Position numbers and translations under genes: made by a program. Below, in pieces: positions 51,021 through 60,613 of a stretch of 64,000 bases of DNA. Where the stretch lies: assembly GCA_052168315.1 (NCBI GenBank), contig JBQLZO010000092.1, forward strand, positions 11,458-75,457, read 5' to 3'. The notes beneath the pieces were generated by a model. It did not search any database. It was given only the letters and a program-made list of their open reading frames with translations, and was not told where the DNA came from. The first letter of the stretch is position 1. Each line of letters begins with the position of its first letter. Source of the stretch: JBQLZO01 sp052168315 (GTDB lineage Bacteria; Planctomycetota; Phycisphaerae; Phycisphaerales; UBA1924).

Positions 51021-53537
51021 TTACGGCACCAGGTCGGCGCAGTTCTGTCCGAACGCGCCGAGCAGTGCGCCGAGGTCGTCCGAATTGACGAAGCCATCGC
51101 CGTCGATATCGCCGCCGGAGCGTGGGGGCACCGCGCTGCCGAACTGGCCGAGGAGCACGCCGAGGTCGTCGGAGTCGATGTTCGAGTCGGCGTTGAGGTC
51201 GCCTCGGCAGGTGATGATGACGGTGAGGGTGGTCGGGGATGGGTAGTCGACGCGGATCTCGAAGGGGTCGGGGAGGTTCGAGTCATCGAAGGTGGTGAAC
51301 ACGCCGGTCACGCCGGGGCCGTCGACCAGGTCGAAGACGGTGAGGGGGAGGGGGTCCAGACCCACGGCGTTGAATCCGAGGGTGCCATCGAGATCGATGG
51401 CGCCGGCCCCGGTGAAGCGGCTTGTGACCGGTGATCGGCTCGGGTTTTCCTGGAGGATCGCCTCGACGAGGGTGGTCGGCGCGAGGCTGAGGTTTCCGGT
51501 GACCTGGATGATGGACGCAGGACCGCCGACGGGTGTCAGCGTGCCCTGGGCCTCGACCTGTCCGGAGATTCGTCCGCTGCCGGTAATGGATTGGGCGACC
51601 CCGACGGTGAGCATCGCTCCTGGGTGCGCCCCCAGTTCCGCATCGCCCTGGTCCGAGGTCTGGGCGTTGAGGAGGATGTTGCCGGTTCCGGAGATGGTGA
51701 CATCCTCGGCCGCGAGGACCCTGCAGTTCGTGAAGTTGCCCAGGCGGTTGATGAGGATGTCGGCGTTGTTGACGAAGGGTCCCGCCAGCAGATCGAACGC
51801 GCCGCTGCTCTCGGTGGCGAGCGTGCCCTCGTTGGTGAGTGAGGATGCGGTGGAGAGCCCGCCGATGGCCGAGACAGCGCCATCGCCTGAGGTGATGACC
51901 GATCCGCCCTGGACGGTGGTGCCCGGCTGGAGGTAGAGGAAGCTCCCGTCGGTTGCTCTGAGCGATCCGCTCGTGGTTTGGGTGATGTCGCCCAGGATGG
52001 TCAGTGGCTGGGCGGTGTCGTTGGCCAGGATGATGGCATCGTTGAGCACATCACCGGAGATGCGACCGGCGCCGCGGATGGTGTGCGAGCCTGTGTGGGT
52101 GAGCTGCGCGCCATCGCTGATCAGGATCTCGGCGTCGAAGGGATCGCTGGATCCCCGGTTGAGGGTCATGGTGCCATCGCCGTCGATGGTGGTATCGGCT
52201 TCGATGATGAGGCGGGCGTTGAAGGTGTTCCCCTGGCGGTTGATGAGCGCCTTGCCGTCGTTGGTGAGGCCGCCGGGGCCGAGATCGAGCGTGGCGCCGC
52301 CTTCGATGGCGAGGTTGCCGACGTTCGTCACGGCGTCGATGGCTCCGCCGGCGCCGGAAACGAATGCGGGCTCGATTCCACCCAGTATCCCGCCCGTGAT
52401 GCTGCCGAGGTTTTCGATCAGCACGAGGTCATCGACGGCCCGCACGAGTCCCGCCGGCGACTGGACCACGGGGAGGTTGATGCGGAGCGGCCGCTCGAGG
52501 AACTCGGCGGAGATGATGCCATCGTTCTGCAGCGAGCCGTCGCCCTCGATGCGGCCGGCGCCGATGAACTCGTGGTCGGCGGTGTTGGTGAGCGTGGCGC
52601 CCGACTGGACAACCACGCGGGCGTCGTTTGGGTCGGTGTTGATCTGGTTGAGCTGGACCTCGCCATCGCCTGCGAAGGTGACGGAATCCAGGATCAGGAG
52701 CTGGGCGTTGAACGAGTTCCCTGTTCGGTTGACGACGATCACGCCCTCGTTGTCGATCGTTCCGGCGCTGACTTCGAGCAGGCCGCCGCCTTCGACGGCG
52801 ACGATGCCCGTGGAGACGATGTCGACGCTGTCGATCAGCCCATCCTCCGCGATGATCACGCCGCCCGAAAGGGTGTCGAGGGTTCCGCCGAAGATCGAAC
52901 CACCGGAGACGAGGCGGACAGCGCCGAAGTCGAGTCCGATGATGATGCCGTTGTCGTTGAGGATCTGGGCCGTGATGTCCAGCGGCTGCTTGAAGTCGTC
53001 GGCGATGATGGCCCCCTCGTTTTCAAGGGTCCCCTCGATGAGCCCGCTGCCGCGGATGGTGTGGTCCGGAGCGTGGTAGGTGCCGGGCTGGGCGGTGAGG
53101 CGGGCATCACCGGCGTCGCCCGAGACGCGCTGGAGGATGATCTCGCCCTCGCCGGAGACCTGGGTGGTGGGCGAGAGGGCGAGCGTGGCGTTGAATGTGG
53201 CGGCCTGATAGTTGACGACGATTCGCCCGCTGTTCTTGATCTGGCCGGAGAGGATCGTGAGCGCATCGCCGGAACTGATGTCCAGCTGGGCGGAGGGGTT
53301 GACGATCGCAAGGTTGTCGATGCCGATGGGCGAGTCGATGGTGACGACATAGATGCCGGGAACGCTGATGTTGGCGCTCTCGCCGGCCATGTTGGGGACA
53401 TTGGCGGGGTCCCAGAGCGTGGAGTTGTTCCAGAGCCCGCTGACGGGGTCCTTCCATTCGATTTCGGTGCCCGCCATGGCGAGCGGTGTGGCGGCGCATC
53501 CGGCGGCGATGGTCAGTGCGATCGGCGTTCTGAGCAT
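51021..53537 (-). CDS. secreted beta-solenoid protein with C-terminal dockerin-like tag
   Basis: 838 residues from ATG 53537 (GGAGG just upstream). The signal peptide is MLRTPIALTIAAGCAATPLA. The body is made of repeats of ~100-130 residues with a recurrent order: SGSGRIxG or IRGAGRI, LENEGAII/LLNDAII-type, TIDGDGTMTLN, FNARLIIEADTTI, INRQGN. This is the pattern of a right-handed beta-solenoid like autotransporter passenger repeats. No barrel domain is present. The last ~55 residues hold two dockerin-like repeats (NIDSDDLGVLLGQFG, FVNSDDLGALLGAFG) flanked by Cys. Extracellular or surface structural role inferred. Confidence 0.85.
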   Translation of the reverse strand: MLRTPIALTIAAGCAATPLAMAGTEIEWKDPVSGLWNNSTLWDPANVPNMAGESANISVPGIYVVTIDSPIGIDNLAIVNPSAQLDISSGDALTILSGQIKNSGRIVVNYQAATFNATLALSPTTQVSGEGEIILQRVSGDAGDARLTAQPGTYHAPDHTIRGSGLIEGTLENEGAIIADDFKQPLDITAQILNDNGIIIGLDFGAVRLVSGGSIFGGTLDTLSGGVIIAEDGLIDSVDIVSTGIVAVEGGGLLEVSAGTIDNEGVIVVNRTGNSFNAQLLILDSVTFAGDGEVQLNQINTDPNDARVVVQSGATLTNTADHEFIGAGRIEGDGSLQNDGIISAEFLERPLRINLPVVQSPAGLVRAVDDLVLIENLGSITGGILGGIEPAFVSGAGGAIDAVTNVGNLAIEGGATLDLGPGGLTNDGKALINRQGNTFNARLIIEADTTIDGDGTMTLNRGSSDPFDAEILISDGAQLTHTGSHTIRGAGRISGDVLNDAIILANDTAQPLTILGDITQTTSGSLRATDGSFLYLQPGTTVQGGSVITSGDGAVSAIGGLSTASSLTNEGTLATESSGAFDLLAGPFVNNADILINRLGNFTNCRVLAAEDVTISGTGNILLNAQTSDQGDAELGAHPGAMLTVGVAQSITGSGRISGQVEAQGTLTPVGGPASIIQVTGNLSLAPTTLVEAILQENPSRSPVTSRFTGAGAIDLDGTLGFNAVGLDPLPLTVFDLVDGPGVTGVFTTFDDSNLPDPFEIRVDYPSPTTLTVIITCRGDLNADSNIDSDDLGVLLGQFGSAVPPRSGGDIDGDGFVNSDDLGALLGAFGQNCADLVP

Positions 53538-53879
53538 TGATTGGTCCTCCAAAGGGGTGAAAGGCCCGACCCTAACTGGATGGAGTGGCGATTGGAAGGA
53601 ACTTCCGTGGTATCGAGCATGGGCACAGAGTCCTATAACTCAGACAGAATGTCCGCGCAGCGTGTGCTGCGGTCTCCCGATCGAGATTCGTTCGGCGGGA
53701 CGGACAGAGCGCCTCGCGTGCACCCGCGGAGTGGTGCGGCTTGCGACGGCGAAGGGGTGGTCTTGAGCGGGATGATGAATCGCGTGGGCAGTGGCCGGAC
53801 TCTCGGTGGCGCGCGCTCGCGTGGATGAACGGATCGTGCGCCACGGCGATGTGTCCGAGCGGCGGGTATCTTCACGCCG

Positions 53880-54767
53880 ATGGATCCTTTGATGGTTGTG
53901 TTGTGGGTTGCGGTGGTGGCGCTGGGCGTGGCGCTCGGGGCGGTGTGGCGGCGCGCGGCGAAGTTGAAGCGGCGGCTGGGGGAGGCGGATCGTGCGATCG
54001 CGGCGCAGCGGACCCGCGGGCTTCGGATCGAGAAGCGGCTGGCGCGTGCCGATGCGTTGCGATGCCTTGAGCGGGCGGGGCGGGCTCCGGCGCTGGAGAT
54101 GCGGTTCCGGTCGCAGTTCGGCGAGGATGTGCTGATGTGGGAGCTGTTCGAGCGGTCGCTCGGAGGGCGGTGCCTTGAGGTGGGGGCGCACAACGGTGTC
54201 GATCTCGCGGTGACCTGGGCGTTCGAGGCGATGGGTTGGGAGTGCTTGCTGATCGAGGCGCTGCCGGAGTCGGTGGCATCCTGCCGTGCGCATCGCCCGG
54301 GCTCGCGCGTGGTGCACGCGGCGCTCGGGGCGAGCGGTGGTGGGGTGGCGCGGTTCCACCGGGTGGTCGGGCGTGAGACGCATTCGTTTCTCGAGGCGTC
54401 GGACTGGCAGGACAAGAAGGTTGGGTCGAAGCGGACGGAGGTCGTCGAGGCGCCGCTGCGGACGCTGACGGATGTGCTCGAAGAGGTGTTCGACGGCGGC
54501 GGGCGGCTGGACTTTGCGATCGTCGATGTGGAGGGCGGCGAGGCGGCGGTGTTCGCCGGGCTGGACCTGTCGCGATTGGGGCCGAGGGCGCTGCTGGTCG
54601 AGGACTCGACGGGTGGTGGCGCGGGGTCGGTCCGCGATGTGCTGACCGGCGGGGGGTATGAGCACATCGGGTGGCTGGAGGAGAACGCGCTGTATGTGCG
54701 GCGCGATGAGTCGGCGCTGGTCGAGCGAGCGCGTGTGCTGCTGGACGCGGGGCGCGCGGCGGGCTGA
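53880..54767 (+). CDS. FkbM-family SAM-dependent methyltransferase with N-terminal membrane anchor
   Basis: 295 residues from ATG 53880 (ATG 53892 is an alternative). Residues 1-25 form a membrane helix (MVVLWVAVVALGVALGAVW) followed by a basic coiled coil. The FkbM domain starts FRSQFGEDVLMWELF. It has the SAM loop LEVGAHNGVDLAVTWAFEAM, then LLIEALPESVASCRAHRPG, and FAIVDVEGGEAAVFAGLDLS. Family members O-methylate sugars or small molecules, often on surface glycans. Upstream 53538-53879 shows no gene. Convergent with the gene at 54818. Confidence 0.85.
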   Translation: MDPLMVVLWVAVVALGVALGAVWRRAAKLKRRLGEADRAIAAQRTRGLRIEKRLARADALRCLERAGRAPALEMRFRSQFGEDVLMWELFERSLGGRCLEVGAHNGVDLAVTWAFEAMGWECLLIEALPESVASCRAHRPGSRVVHAALGASGGGVARFHRVVGRETHSFLEASDWQDKKVGSKRTEVVEAPLRTLTDVLEEVFDGGGRLDFAIVDVEGGEAAVFAGLDLSRLGPRALLVEDSTGGGAGSVRDVLTGGGYEHIGWLEENALYVRRDESALVERARVLLDAGRAAG

Positions 54768-54817
54768 CTTCGTCGGCGCGCTGCAGCGTGACACTTGCCG
54801 TGTGGGCGGTTTGGGGG

Positions 54818-55513
54818 TCAGTCGCGCCCGAACAGGGCCTTCCAGACATCGGAGAGCGTCATGTTCTTGAGCGACTCCTCGACGGCGTGCTCGATCGGCT
54901 CGTGCTCGATGAGCTCCGGCGGGGGAACGAGCCTGGAGGGTTCGGCGGTGTCGGCGCGTCGGAGCCCGAGCGAGCCATCGCGGGTGATGTCGATGATCCA
55001 GCGTCCCTCATCGAGGCTGCGGTAGACGGTCTTGCCGTGGTTGGCGCGGTCCGAGTTCCAGTCGATGTCGGCGAGGGCGGGGTCGATGAGCAGGCCCTGG
55101 GCGGGGGGCGTGTTCGAGTCGAAGACCCGCCTGATCCAGAGCCGGTTGTCGATCACGACATAGTCGACGAAGACCTCTTCGTTGGGGTCCAGCGGGGTGT
55201 CGAACTTCTGGACCGCGCCGTCGGCGGCGCGGATGAGGACCGAGAGGCGGTCGTCCTCGACGAGCAGCTCGGTGACGGCCATGCGTCGGACGGCGTTGTT
55301 GTAGGTCGAGCGGAGATCGTTATAGGACGAGGCGAGGGTGGTAAGTTGGCGCTTGTAGGCCTCGGCGGAGACATCGGCGCGGACGAGGCGGAAGGCGAGG
55401 ACGCATGCGGCGATCCCGAGGAACATGAGCGCGAGGGCCGTGACGAGTCGGGTCGTCGAGAATCCCCATTGATGGCGTCGCGGTCTTGGCCTGGATGTGT
55501 TGGCGAGCGACAT
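54818..55513 (-). CDS. single-pass membrane protein of unknown function
   Basis: 231 residues. A basic N-terminus precedes one membrane helix (LVTALALMFLGIAACVLAFR). A helical coiled-coil region follows (YKRQLTTLASSYNDLRSTYN), then a compact beta domain (LLVEDDRLSVLIRAADG, VFVDYVVIDNRLWIRRVFD, RWIIDITRDGSLGLRR). The C-terminus is acidic (ELIEHEPIEHAVEESLKNMT). It resembles uncharacterised planctomycete inner-membrane proteins; no function can be assigned. The 454 bases upstream (55514-55967) contain no gene. Confidence 0.7.
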   Translation of the reverse strand: MSLANTSRPRPRRHQWGFSTTRLVTALALMFLGIAACVLAFRLVRADVSAEAYKRQLTTLASSYNDLRSTYNNAVRRMAVTELLVEDDRLSVLIRAADGAVQKFDTPLDPNEEVFVDYVVIDNRLWIRRVFDSNTPPAQGLLIDPALADIDWNSDRANHGKTVYRSLDEGRWIIDITRDGSLGLRRADTAEPSRLVPPPELIEHEPIEHAVEESLKNMTLSDVWKALFGRD

Positions 55514-55967
55514 GGATCGGCTCCGAAGATTGGGTGTTTTGCCGCAGTTCGGGTGGGGAAAGATGGAAAGCAGGATTGTCAGATGCTATCGGTCCGATCC
55601 GGGCGGGAGCCCTGAGTGTGGGTGTGCTGGCATGGTGGCAGGGTGATTGGGTGGTGGCGGAACCCGATTTCCGGGGATTGCGGGGCGGTGTCCCAGAGTT
55701 GGCCATCGGGAAGCGTCGAAATCGAGGGTCAAGGGTTGGTCGCAAGGCTCTGGCGTGTCACACTTTCGGAGCGGGCGGGTGCTTGCGGCGTGCCTCGCCG
55801 GGGCACCGTCCGCCCGGTTCCGGGGCGCGCTCGATGGCGGGTGAGGTTTCCGAAGCGGGGTCGTGGTGCGACTTGGGTCGCGCCCGCGTGAGACACGAAC
55901 AGAGACCGCGTGTGCGGATGGGAGCACCCCCTGTCCTCGTGCGCGAAAGACGATGGAGGCTCAGGAC

Positions 55968-58079
55968 ATGGATTCGACTCGGGCGATGGCTCTGATTCCC
56001 TGGCGTTTGCTTGTGGCGGCGGGGGCGCTGGGCTGCTTCGGCGTCTCCGGTGCCATCGCGGCCCCGGGCGGCGTGGGTGGCGGTGGCGACGAGTTGTACT
56101 ACTCCTACTTTGATGATCGGGTTTCGCTGACCCTTGACGAGACGCGCCTGGTCGTCACGGATCTGTCCGGGCATGGACGCGGCGCGGTGGAGGCGTTCGC
56201 GGCCGGATTCGGGATCGACGCGGATGGGATCACGCCGCACGAGGCGCCGAACACATGGATCGTTGAGGCGCCCGGCTGGGGCGTTGCGGACCTGGGCACC
56301 ACGCGGGAGCTCGTGTCTTCGATGGCGCGTGAGTCCCGCGAGGCGTGGCTGAACGATGCCGGCGCGGCGGACTTGTTCATCTCGCCGATGCTCGGGATCG
56401 AGCTTGGCCCGGTTCATATCAGCGATGGGATCATTGTGCGGTTCGCGGAAGGGACCACGCCCGAGCAGGCCGAGGCGATCGTTGATGGGTTTATTGATGC
56501 GGAGTTGCTGGAAGCGGACATGGCGGGGATGGCCGGCGTGTTCCGTTTCGTGACGAGTTCGCGTGATGGGTTCGAGGTGCTGGAGGCGGCGAACCGCCTG
56601 GCGGCGCTGGATCAGACGGTTTACGCCGAGCCGCACATGTCGCTTCCGCTGAAGAAGGCGCTGATCCCGAACGATCCGCTGTTCGGCGTGCAGTGGGGAT
56701 TGCGGAACATCGGGCAGTCGGGCGGCCTGGCGAATATCGATATCGATGCTGATCTGGCGTGGGATATCACGCCGGGGTTTGCGACGACGCTGACGGCGAT
56801 CCTTGACGATGGCGTGGAGCAGGATCACCCGGATATTCACCAGGTGCCCGGGATCGATGTGACTGGCCAGGCGACGGGCGGCGGGCCAGCGGGTTCGTGC
56901 GACAATCACGGCACGGCCGTGGGCGGCGTGGTGTCGGCGATCTTCAACAACGGCGCCGGTGTCGCGGGGGCTGCTCCCGGGACGAGGATCATTTCGGTGA
57001 AGTTCTCGAATTCGATGCCGCCGTGCACGGGCTCGGGGAGCTTCTTCCCCGCGAGCTTCGCGAGCGGTCTGAACAACGCGTTCAGCCAGGGCGCGCGGGT
57101 GAGCAACAACTCGAACTCGATGGGCGCTTCGGGAACGATCGACGGCGTGTACCAGACCACGCGGAACAGCGGGATGGTGCACTTCGCATCCTCCGGGAAT
57201 GCGAACGCCTCGTCGATCGCGTACCCGTCGAGCCTCGCGACGGTGAACTCTGTGGGTTCCGTGAGCCGAACGGGGTTCAGGTCGGCCTTCTCGAACTATG
57301 GGGCGGGGCTCGCGTTCACAGCGCCGGGCGACGACATCTGGACGACGGACCGGACCGGCGGATCGGGGTACGCGGGCGGTTCGTACACGGTGATCGACGG
57401 CACCTCGTTCTCATCACCGATGGCCGCGGGCGTGGCGGCGCTGGTGAAGACCGTGAACCCGGCGCTCACGGCGGCGCAGGTCGAGCAGATCCTTCAGGAC
57501 AACGCGAAGGACCGCGGGACCGCCGGGTACGACACCTTCTACGGATGGGGGATCCCGGATGCCGATGACTCGATGGAAGATGCGATCGCGCTGCTTTCGC
57601 CGCCCGGGAACATCACCCTGGTGGCGCCGGCGGAGGGGTTGATGAACGTCGATCCGGTCCAGATCCTGCAGTTCGCGTGGACCACGACACCGGCGGCGAA
57701 CTTCTACCGCATCGAGATCGATGACGACCAGGACTTCTCCTCGCCGGAGTTCGTCTTCGAGACCTTCCAGAACCTGCCGCTCGTGCAGCTCGCCGGGCTT
57801 CAGGTGGCGACGCAGTATTACTGGCGCTCCCGCGGGATCAATTTCGCGGGCGAGGGCACCTCGACGCCGTCGTTCCGGACTTTCTTCACGGTCGGGTACA
57901 TCGAGCCTTCGGACTGCGAGGGCGACCTGAACGGCGACGATGTCGTGGACTCGGACGATCTCGGGGTCCTGCTGGGCGCGTTCGGCGGGTCCGGCGCGGG
58001 CGATCTGGATGGCGATGGCGACACCGACTCGGACGATCTGGGCATTCTGCTCAGCGCGTTCGGGACGAACTGCCTTTGA
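55968..58079 (+). CDS. secreted subtilisin-like protease with C-terminal dockerin-like tag (second)
   Basis: 703 residues from ATG 55968 (GGAGG upstream; ATG 55953 possible). The signal peptide ends near VSGAIAAP. A ~220-residue prodomain precedes the S8 core: Asp in AILDDGVEQDHPDI (~280), His in CDNHGTAVGGVVSA (~312), Ser in DGTSFSSPMAAGVAALV (~479). A fibronectin/Reprolysin-like beta domain follows (FAWTTTPAANFYRIEIDDDQ). The Cys-flanked tag has VVDSDDLGVLLGAFG and DTDSDDLGILLSAFG. It differs in domain order from the 35907 protease, so it is not a simple duplicate. It is monocistronic and ends before a hairpin terminator. Confidence 0.92.
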   Translation: MDSTRAMALIPWRLLVAAGALGCFGVSGAIAAPGGVGGGGDELYYSYFDDRVSLTLDETRLVVTDLSGHGRGAVEAFAAGFGIDADGITPHEAPNTWIVEAPGWGVADLGTTRELVSSMARESREAWLNDAGAADLFISPMLGIELGPVHISDGIIVRFAEGTTPEQAEAIVDGFIDAELLEADMAGMAGVFRFVTSSRDGFEVLEAANRLAALDQTVYAEPHMSLPLKKALIPNDPLFGVQWGLRNIGQSGGLANIDIDADLAWDITPGFATTLTAILDDGVEQDHPDIHQVPGIDVTGQATGGGPAGSCDNHGTAVGGVVSAIFNNGAGVAGAAPGTRIISVKFSNSMPPCTGSGSFFPASFASGLNNAFSQGARVSNNSNSMGASGTIDGVYQTTRNSGMVHFASSGNANASSIAYPSSLATVNSVGSVSRTGFRSAFSNYGAGLAFTAPGDDIWTTDRTGGSGYAGGSYTVIDGTSFSSPMAAGVAALVKTVNPALTAAQVEQILQDNAKDRGTAGYDTFYGWGIPDADDSMEDAIALLSPPGNITLVAPAEGLMNVDPVQILQFAWTTTPAANFYRIEIDDDQDFSSPEFVFETFQNLPLVQLAGLQVATQYYWRSRGINFAGEGTSTPSFRTFFTVGYIEPSDCEGDLNGDDVVDSDDLGVLLGAFGGSGAGDLDGDGDTDSDDLGILLSAFGTNCL

Positions 58080-58152
58080 TGCCCGATTCCCTACGCGGAT
58101 TTTGAGATTGGCCCCGCGTGTTCGCGGGTGATCGAGCATCCCTCGAATCGGA

Positions 58153-58183
58153 CGCCCCGGGGCACTGAAGCCTCGGGGTGTTT
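58153..58183 (+). terminator. probable intrinsic terminator
   Basis: CGCCCCGGGGC (58153-58163) pairs with GCCTCGGGGTG (58170-58180) through 11 pairs, two of them G.T, with loop ACTGAA, then TTT. It lies 73 bases after the protease stop. A smaller hairpin (CCCGCG/CGCGGG) precedes it. Confidence 0.6.
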
Positions 58184-58228
58184 GCATTGTGGTTGGGTGT
58201 TCGGAGGTTGGGCAGCGATGGGGGTGTC

Positions 58229-58265
58229 GCCACGACCGTTTCGACTTCGTCGAACCGGTCGTGGC
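58229..58265. other. long imperfect palindrome in the spacer before the DUF1573 gene
   Basis: GCCACGACCGTTTCGAC (58229-58245) and its near-complement (58249-58265) form a 17-bp stem with a single mismatch around a TTC loop. No T-tract follows. The surrounding ~370 bases to 58637 are gene-free. Candidate operator, transcript end or mobile-element remnant; undecided. Confidence 0.45.
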
Positions 58266-58637
58266 TGGCTCCGGGCCGCACGGTTGCGGGTGTCGTCTGG
58301 CTGGAGGGCGCTGGCGGCGTGCAGTGCGGGGTCGATCTGGCCGATGTCCCAATTTCGAGCGGGATCTGACGAAACCGTGTCAGAAACGGTCGGTAGTGAG
58401 GAATATCGCCTCCGTTTCCGATGCTCGTGCGCCGGGTCCGGGCGGGCGGTTGTGTGAGATTCACCCACGCTCGCGGAGAAGGGGAGTTCGGGGTCGATGC
58501 GGGCGGGCGAGGTGTGGGGCGGAATGGTCGTCTCCGGGGGTGGACCGGGAGCGGCGGGGTGCGTTGCATCGCACCGGATCGGGATCGATTCGAGACGCTT
58601 TGGTTGGTGAGCAGGTCTAACAGCAGGAGAGCCAGAC

Positions 58638-59852
58638 ATGACCGCGCGGAAACTTCGACTTTCGTCATCGCGACTTTCGTCATCGATTGCCACTCGGGCG
58701 CTGGTGCTCGGGTGTATGGCGGTCGGCTTGCAGCTGGGCGCTGGTTCTCAGGCGCTGGCGCAGGACACCGGGAAGGACCGCGAGTCGCAGCCTGTGCGCC
58801 GTCCCGCTCCGGTCGAGGGCGGGCCGCGGATGAGCGTTGCGATCGAGGAACTGGACTTCGGCACGACCTACGACGAGGGGAAGATGGAGGGCGTGATCCG
58901 TTTCACCAACACGGGCGACAGCCTGCTGGTGGTGCAGAACATCCGCACCTCCTGCGGGTGCACGGCCGCGGCGCTGATCAAGCGTGAATACCTGCCCGGC
59001 GAGTCGGGCGAGGTTGAGGTCGGTTTCTCGCCGAAGGGATCCGGTCGCCAGACCAAGACCGTGACGCTGATGACGAACGACCCGACGAATCCCGCGCAGG
59101 TGGTGCGGGTTTCGGCGAACCTGGTGCCGCTGGTCGAGGTGACGGATCCGGTGCTCCGGATGGGCCAGGTCGAGCAGGGCCAGGAGCATGTGATTCCCCT
59201 CGAGCTGTTCTCGCGCGACCCGGCCTTCCGCGTGGTGAATGTGGCGTTCGATGACGCCTCGCATGTCACCTGGCGCGAGGTGCCGAACGCGGTTCCCGCG
59301 GTGCCACGCCCGGAGATGCCGGGATATCGCCTCGTTGAGGTCGTGGTCGACAAGGAGGCCCCGACCGGGAACTTCAACCGGACGCTCACGCTGGACATCC
59401 AGGCCCGCGCGGAGCAGACCGCGGACCAGAAGCCGCTGAACTACACGGTTCGTCTGTTCGGCGTGGTGCTGGGCGATCTGGCGATCCAGCCCCGGTTCAT
59501 GCGGATCCCGCGGGTCGATCCCGGTGGGTCGTTTGAGTCGAGCGTAGTGATCACCTCGCGGAGTGGTCGTCCGTTCAAGATCACGGGCGCGACGATCGAG
59601 GACTCTCGGCAGATGTCGCTGTTCGTGGCGAGCCACGAGGTGACCTACCAGCCGATCGAGCTTCCGGACGGCACGGTGGCGTATCGCGTGACGCTGAAGG
59701 GGCAGGCGACGAACCGGACCGGCGCGTTCCGTGCCGAGATCACGCTGCTGACGGATCGTCCGAGCGAGGGCTCGGTGGTGGTGACGGCCAACGGGCAGGT
59801 GCGTGCAGCGCAGCCGGCTCCGGAGCGCCCGATGCCGAAGCCGCGCGACTGA
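58638..59852 (+). CDS. exported DUF1573-domain protein
   Basis: 404 residues from ATG 58638 (AGGAGAG upstream). A long signal region includes a duplicated RLSSS pentapeptide and ends near SQALAQ. The DUF1573 domain covers ~65-175: LDFGTTYDEGKMEGVIRFTN, NIRTSCGCTAAALIKREYLP, ESGEVEVGFSPKGSGRQTKT and LMTNDPTNPAQVVRVSANL. Two further Ig-like beta domains follow. DUF1573 proteins are periplasmic or secreted Ig-fold proteins of unknown function, common in Bacteroidetes and Planctomycetes. The Cys-Gly-Cys in SCGC is conserved. It ends at a U-tract terminator. Confidence 0.85.
   Translation: MTARKLRLSSSRLSSSIATRALVLGCMAVGLQLGAGSQALAQDTGKDRESQPVRRPAPVEGGPRMSVAIEELDFGTTYDEGKMEGVIRFTNTGDSLLVVQNIRTSCGCTAAALIKREYLPGESGEVEVGFSPKGSGRQTKTVTLMTNDPTNPAQVVRVSANLVPLVEVTDPVLRMGQVEQGQEHVIPLELFSRDPAFRVVNVAFDDASHVTWREVPNAVPAVPRPEMPGYRLVEVVVDKEAPTGNFNRTLTLDIQARAEQTADQKPLNYTVRLFGVVLGDLAIQPRFMRIPRVDPGGSFESSVVITSRSGRPFKITGATIEDSRQMSLFVASHEVTYQPIELPDGTVAYRVTLKGQATNRTGAFRAEITLLTDRPSEGSVVVTANGQVRAAQPAPERPMPKPRD
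58656..58685 (+). repeat. 15-bp perfect tandem duplication in a signal-peptide coding region
   Basis: CGACTTTCGTCATCG occurs twice without a gap (58656-58670, 58671-58685), in frame with the DUF1573 gene, so it duplicates Arg-Leu-Ser-Ser-Ser in the N-region. It looks like recent slippage. Confidence 0.7.
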
Positions 59853-59917
59853 TCGCATCCAGGACGATCGATCCGAGCAGCGCCTGCCGCGTCGCTCGGT
59901 GACTGTGCAAGCCTTTG

Positions 59918-60000
59918 GCGAGGAGCGTTGGCACGCTGCGCCCTGAATCCCCCCTGGGATGAGGGATGCGGGGCGAGCCGGCGCTCCTCGCTGTTTTTTT
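59918..60000 (+). terminator. large intrinsic terminator
   Basis: GCGAGGAGCGTTGGC (59918-59932) pairs with GCCGGCGCTCCTCGC (59977-59991) over 15 positions including two G.T pairs. It encloses a 44-base loop that contains its own C/G-rich hairpin potential. TG and seven T residues (59994-60000) follow. It lies 65 bases after the DUF1573 stop and ~105 before the next start. Confidence 0.75.
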
Positions 60001-60104
60001 GCGGCGATGGATCTGGCACAGCGCATGCGGAAGGGAGTTGCGGCCGCCTTCGCGCGCGAACGGCGGCTGCGCTCGATGGGGCCGCCACGCGGAGGTGCGC
60101 TGTG

Positions 60105-60554
60105 ATGACGAAGCTGGCAGGAAGCGTTCAGGGACGAGGCTCAAGAGGTGGTGGATGCGGGCTGATGGCCTCGGCGGCGTTGGCGCTGAGCGTGGTGCTG
60201 GGCGCTGGCGGGTGCGGGGAAGCGGCTCCCACGGTGAGCGAGGTGCAGGAGTCGTACGGGATGCGTTTCATCGAGGGGGTCCAGCTGGGCTCATTCGGGA
60301 TGGTCAAGGCGGAGGGGTTCGATGCCCGGGCGGGCGAGTTGGTGTCGGTGAGCGTGGATCTGGGCGAGCGGGGAATGGTGCACGCCCGGCGGGCGACGAT
60401 CGTGGTGGATCCGGCGACCTCGACGATGCGGCTGCGGCTGCTGGGGGTCACGCTGGCGCCGGTGGGCGGGACGCTGGAGACGCGTGAGGAGCTCTGGACG
60501 GATCCGGTGCGGCTCGGCGGGCGGGTGGTGGCGGATGCGGCCGGCGGCGGGTGA
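60105..60554 (+). CDS. small lipoprotein, unknown function
   Basis: 149 residues from ATG 60105 (GGAGG at 60091-60095). Signal helix LMASAALALSVVLGAGGC ends in a lipobox. The mature part is a small beta domain: YGMRFIEGVQLGSFGMVKAE, GELVSVSVDLGERGMVHARR, TMRLRLLGVTLAPVGGTLET. No family recognised. It overlaps no gene but lies 59 bases upstream of the glycosyltransferase on the same strand, so it may be co-transcribed with it. Confidence 0.65.
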   Translation: MTKLAGSVQGRGSRGGGCGLMASAALALSVVLGAGGCGEAAPTVSEVQESYGMRFIEGVQLGSFGMVKAEGFDARAGELVSVSVDLGERGMVHARRATIVVDPATSTMRLRLLGVTLAPVGGTLETREELWTDPVRLGGRVVADAAGGG

Positions 60555-60613
60555 TCTCGGCGTGCTGCGCGGAGCGGGCGAGGGCGGGTCGATCATGGCA
60601 CAATCGTGCGATC

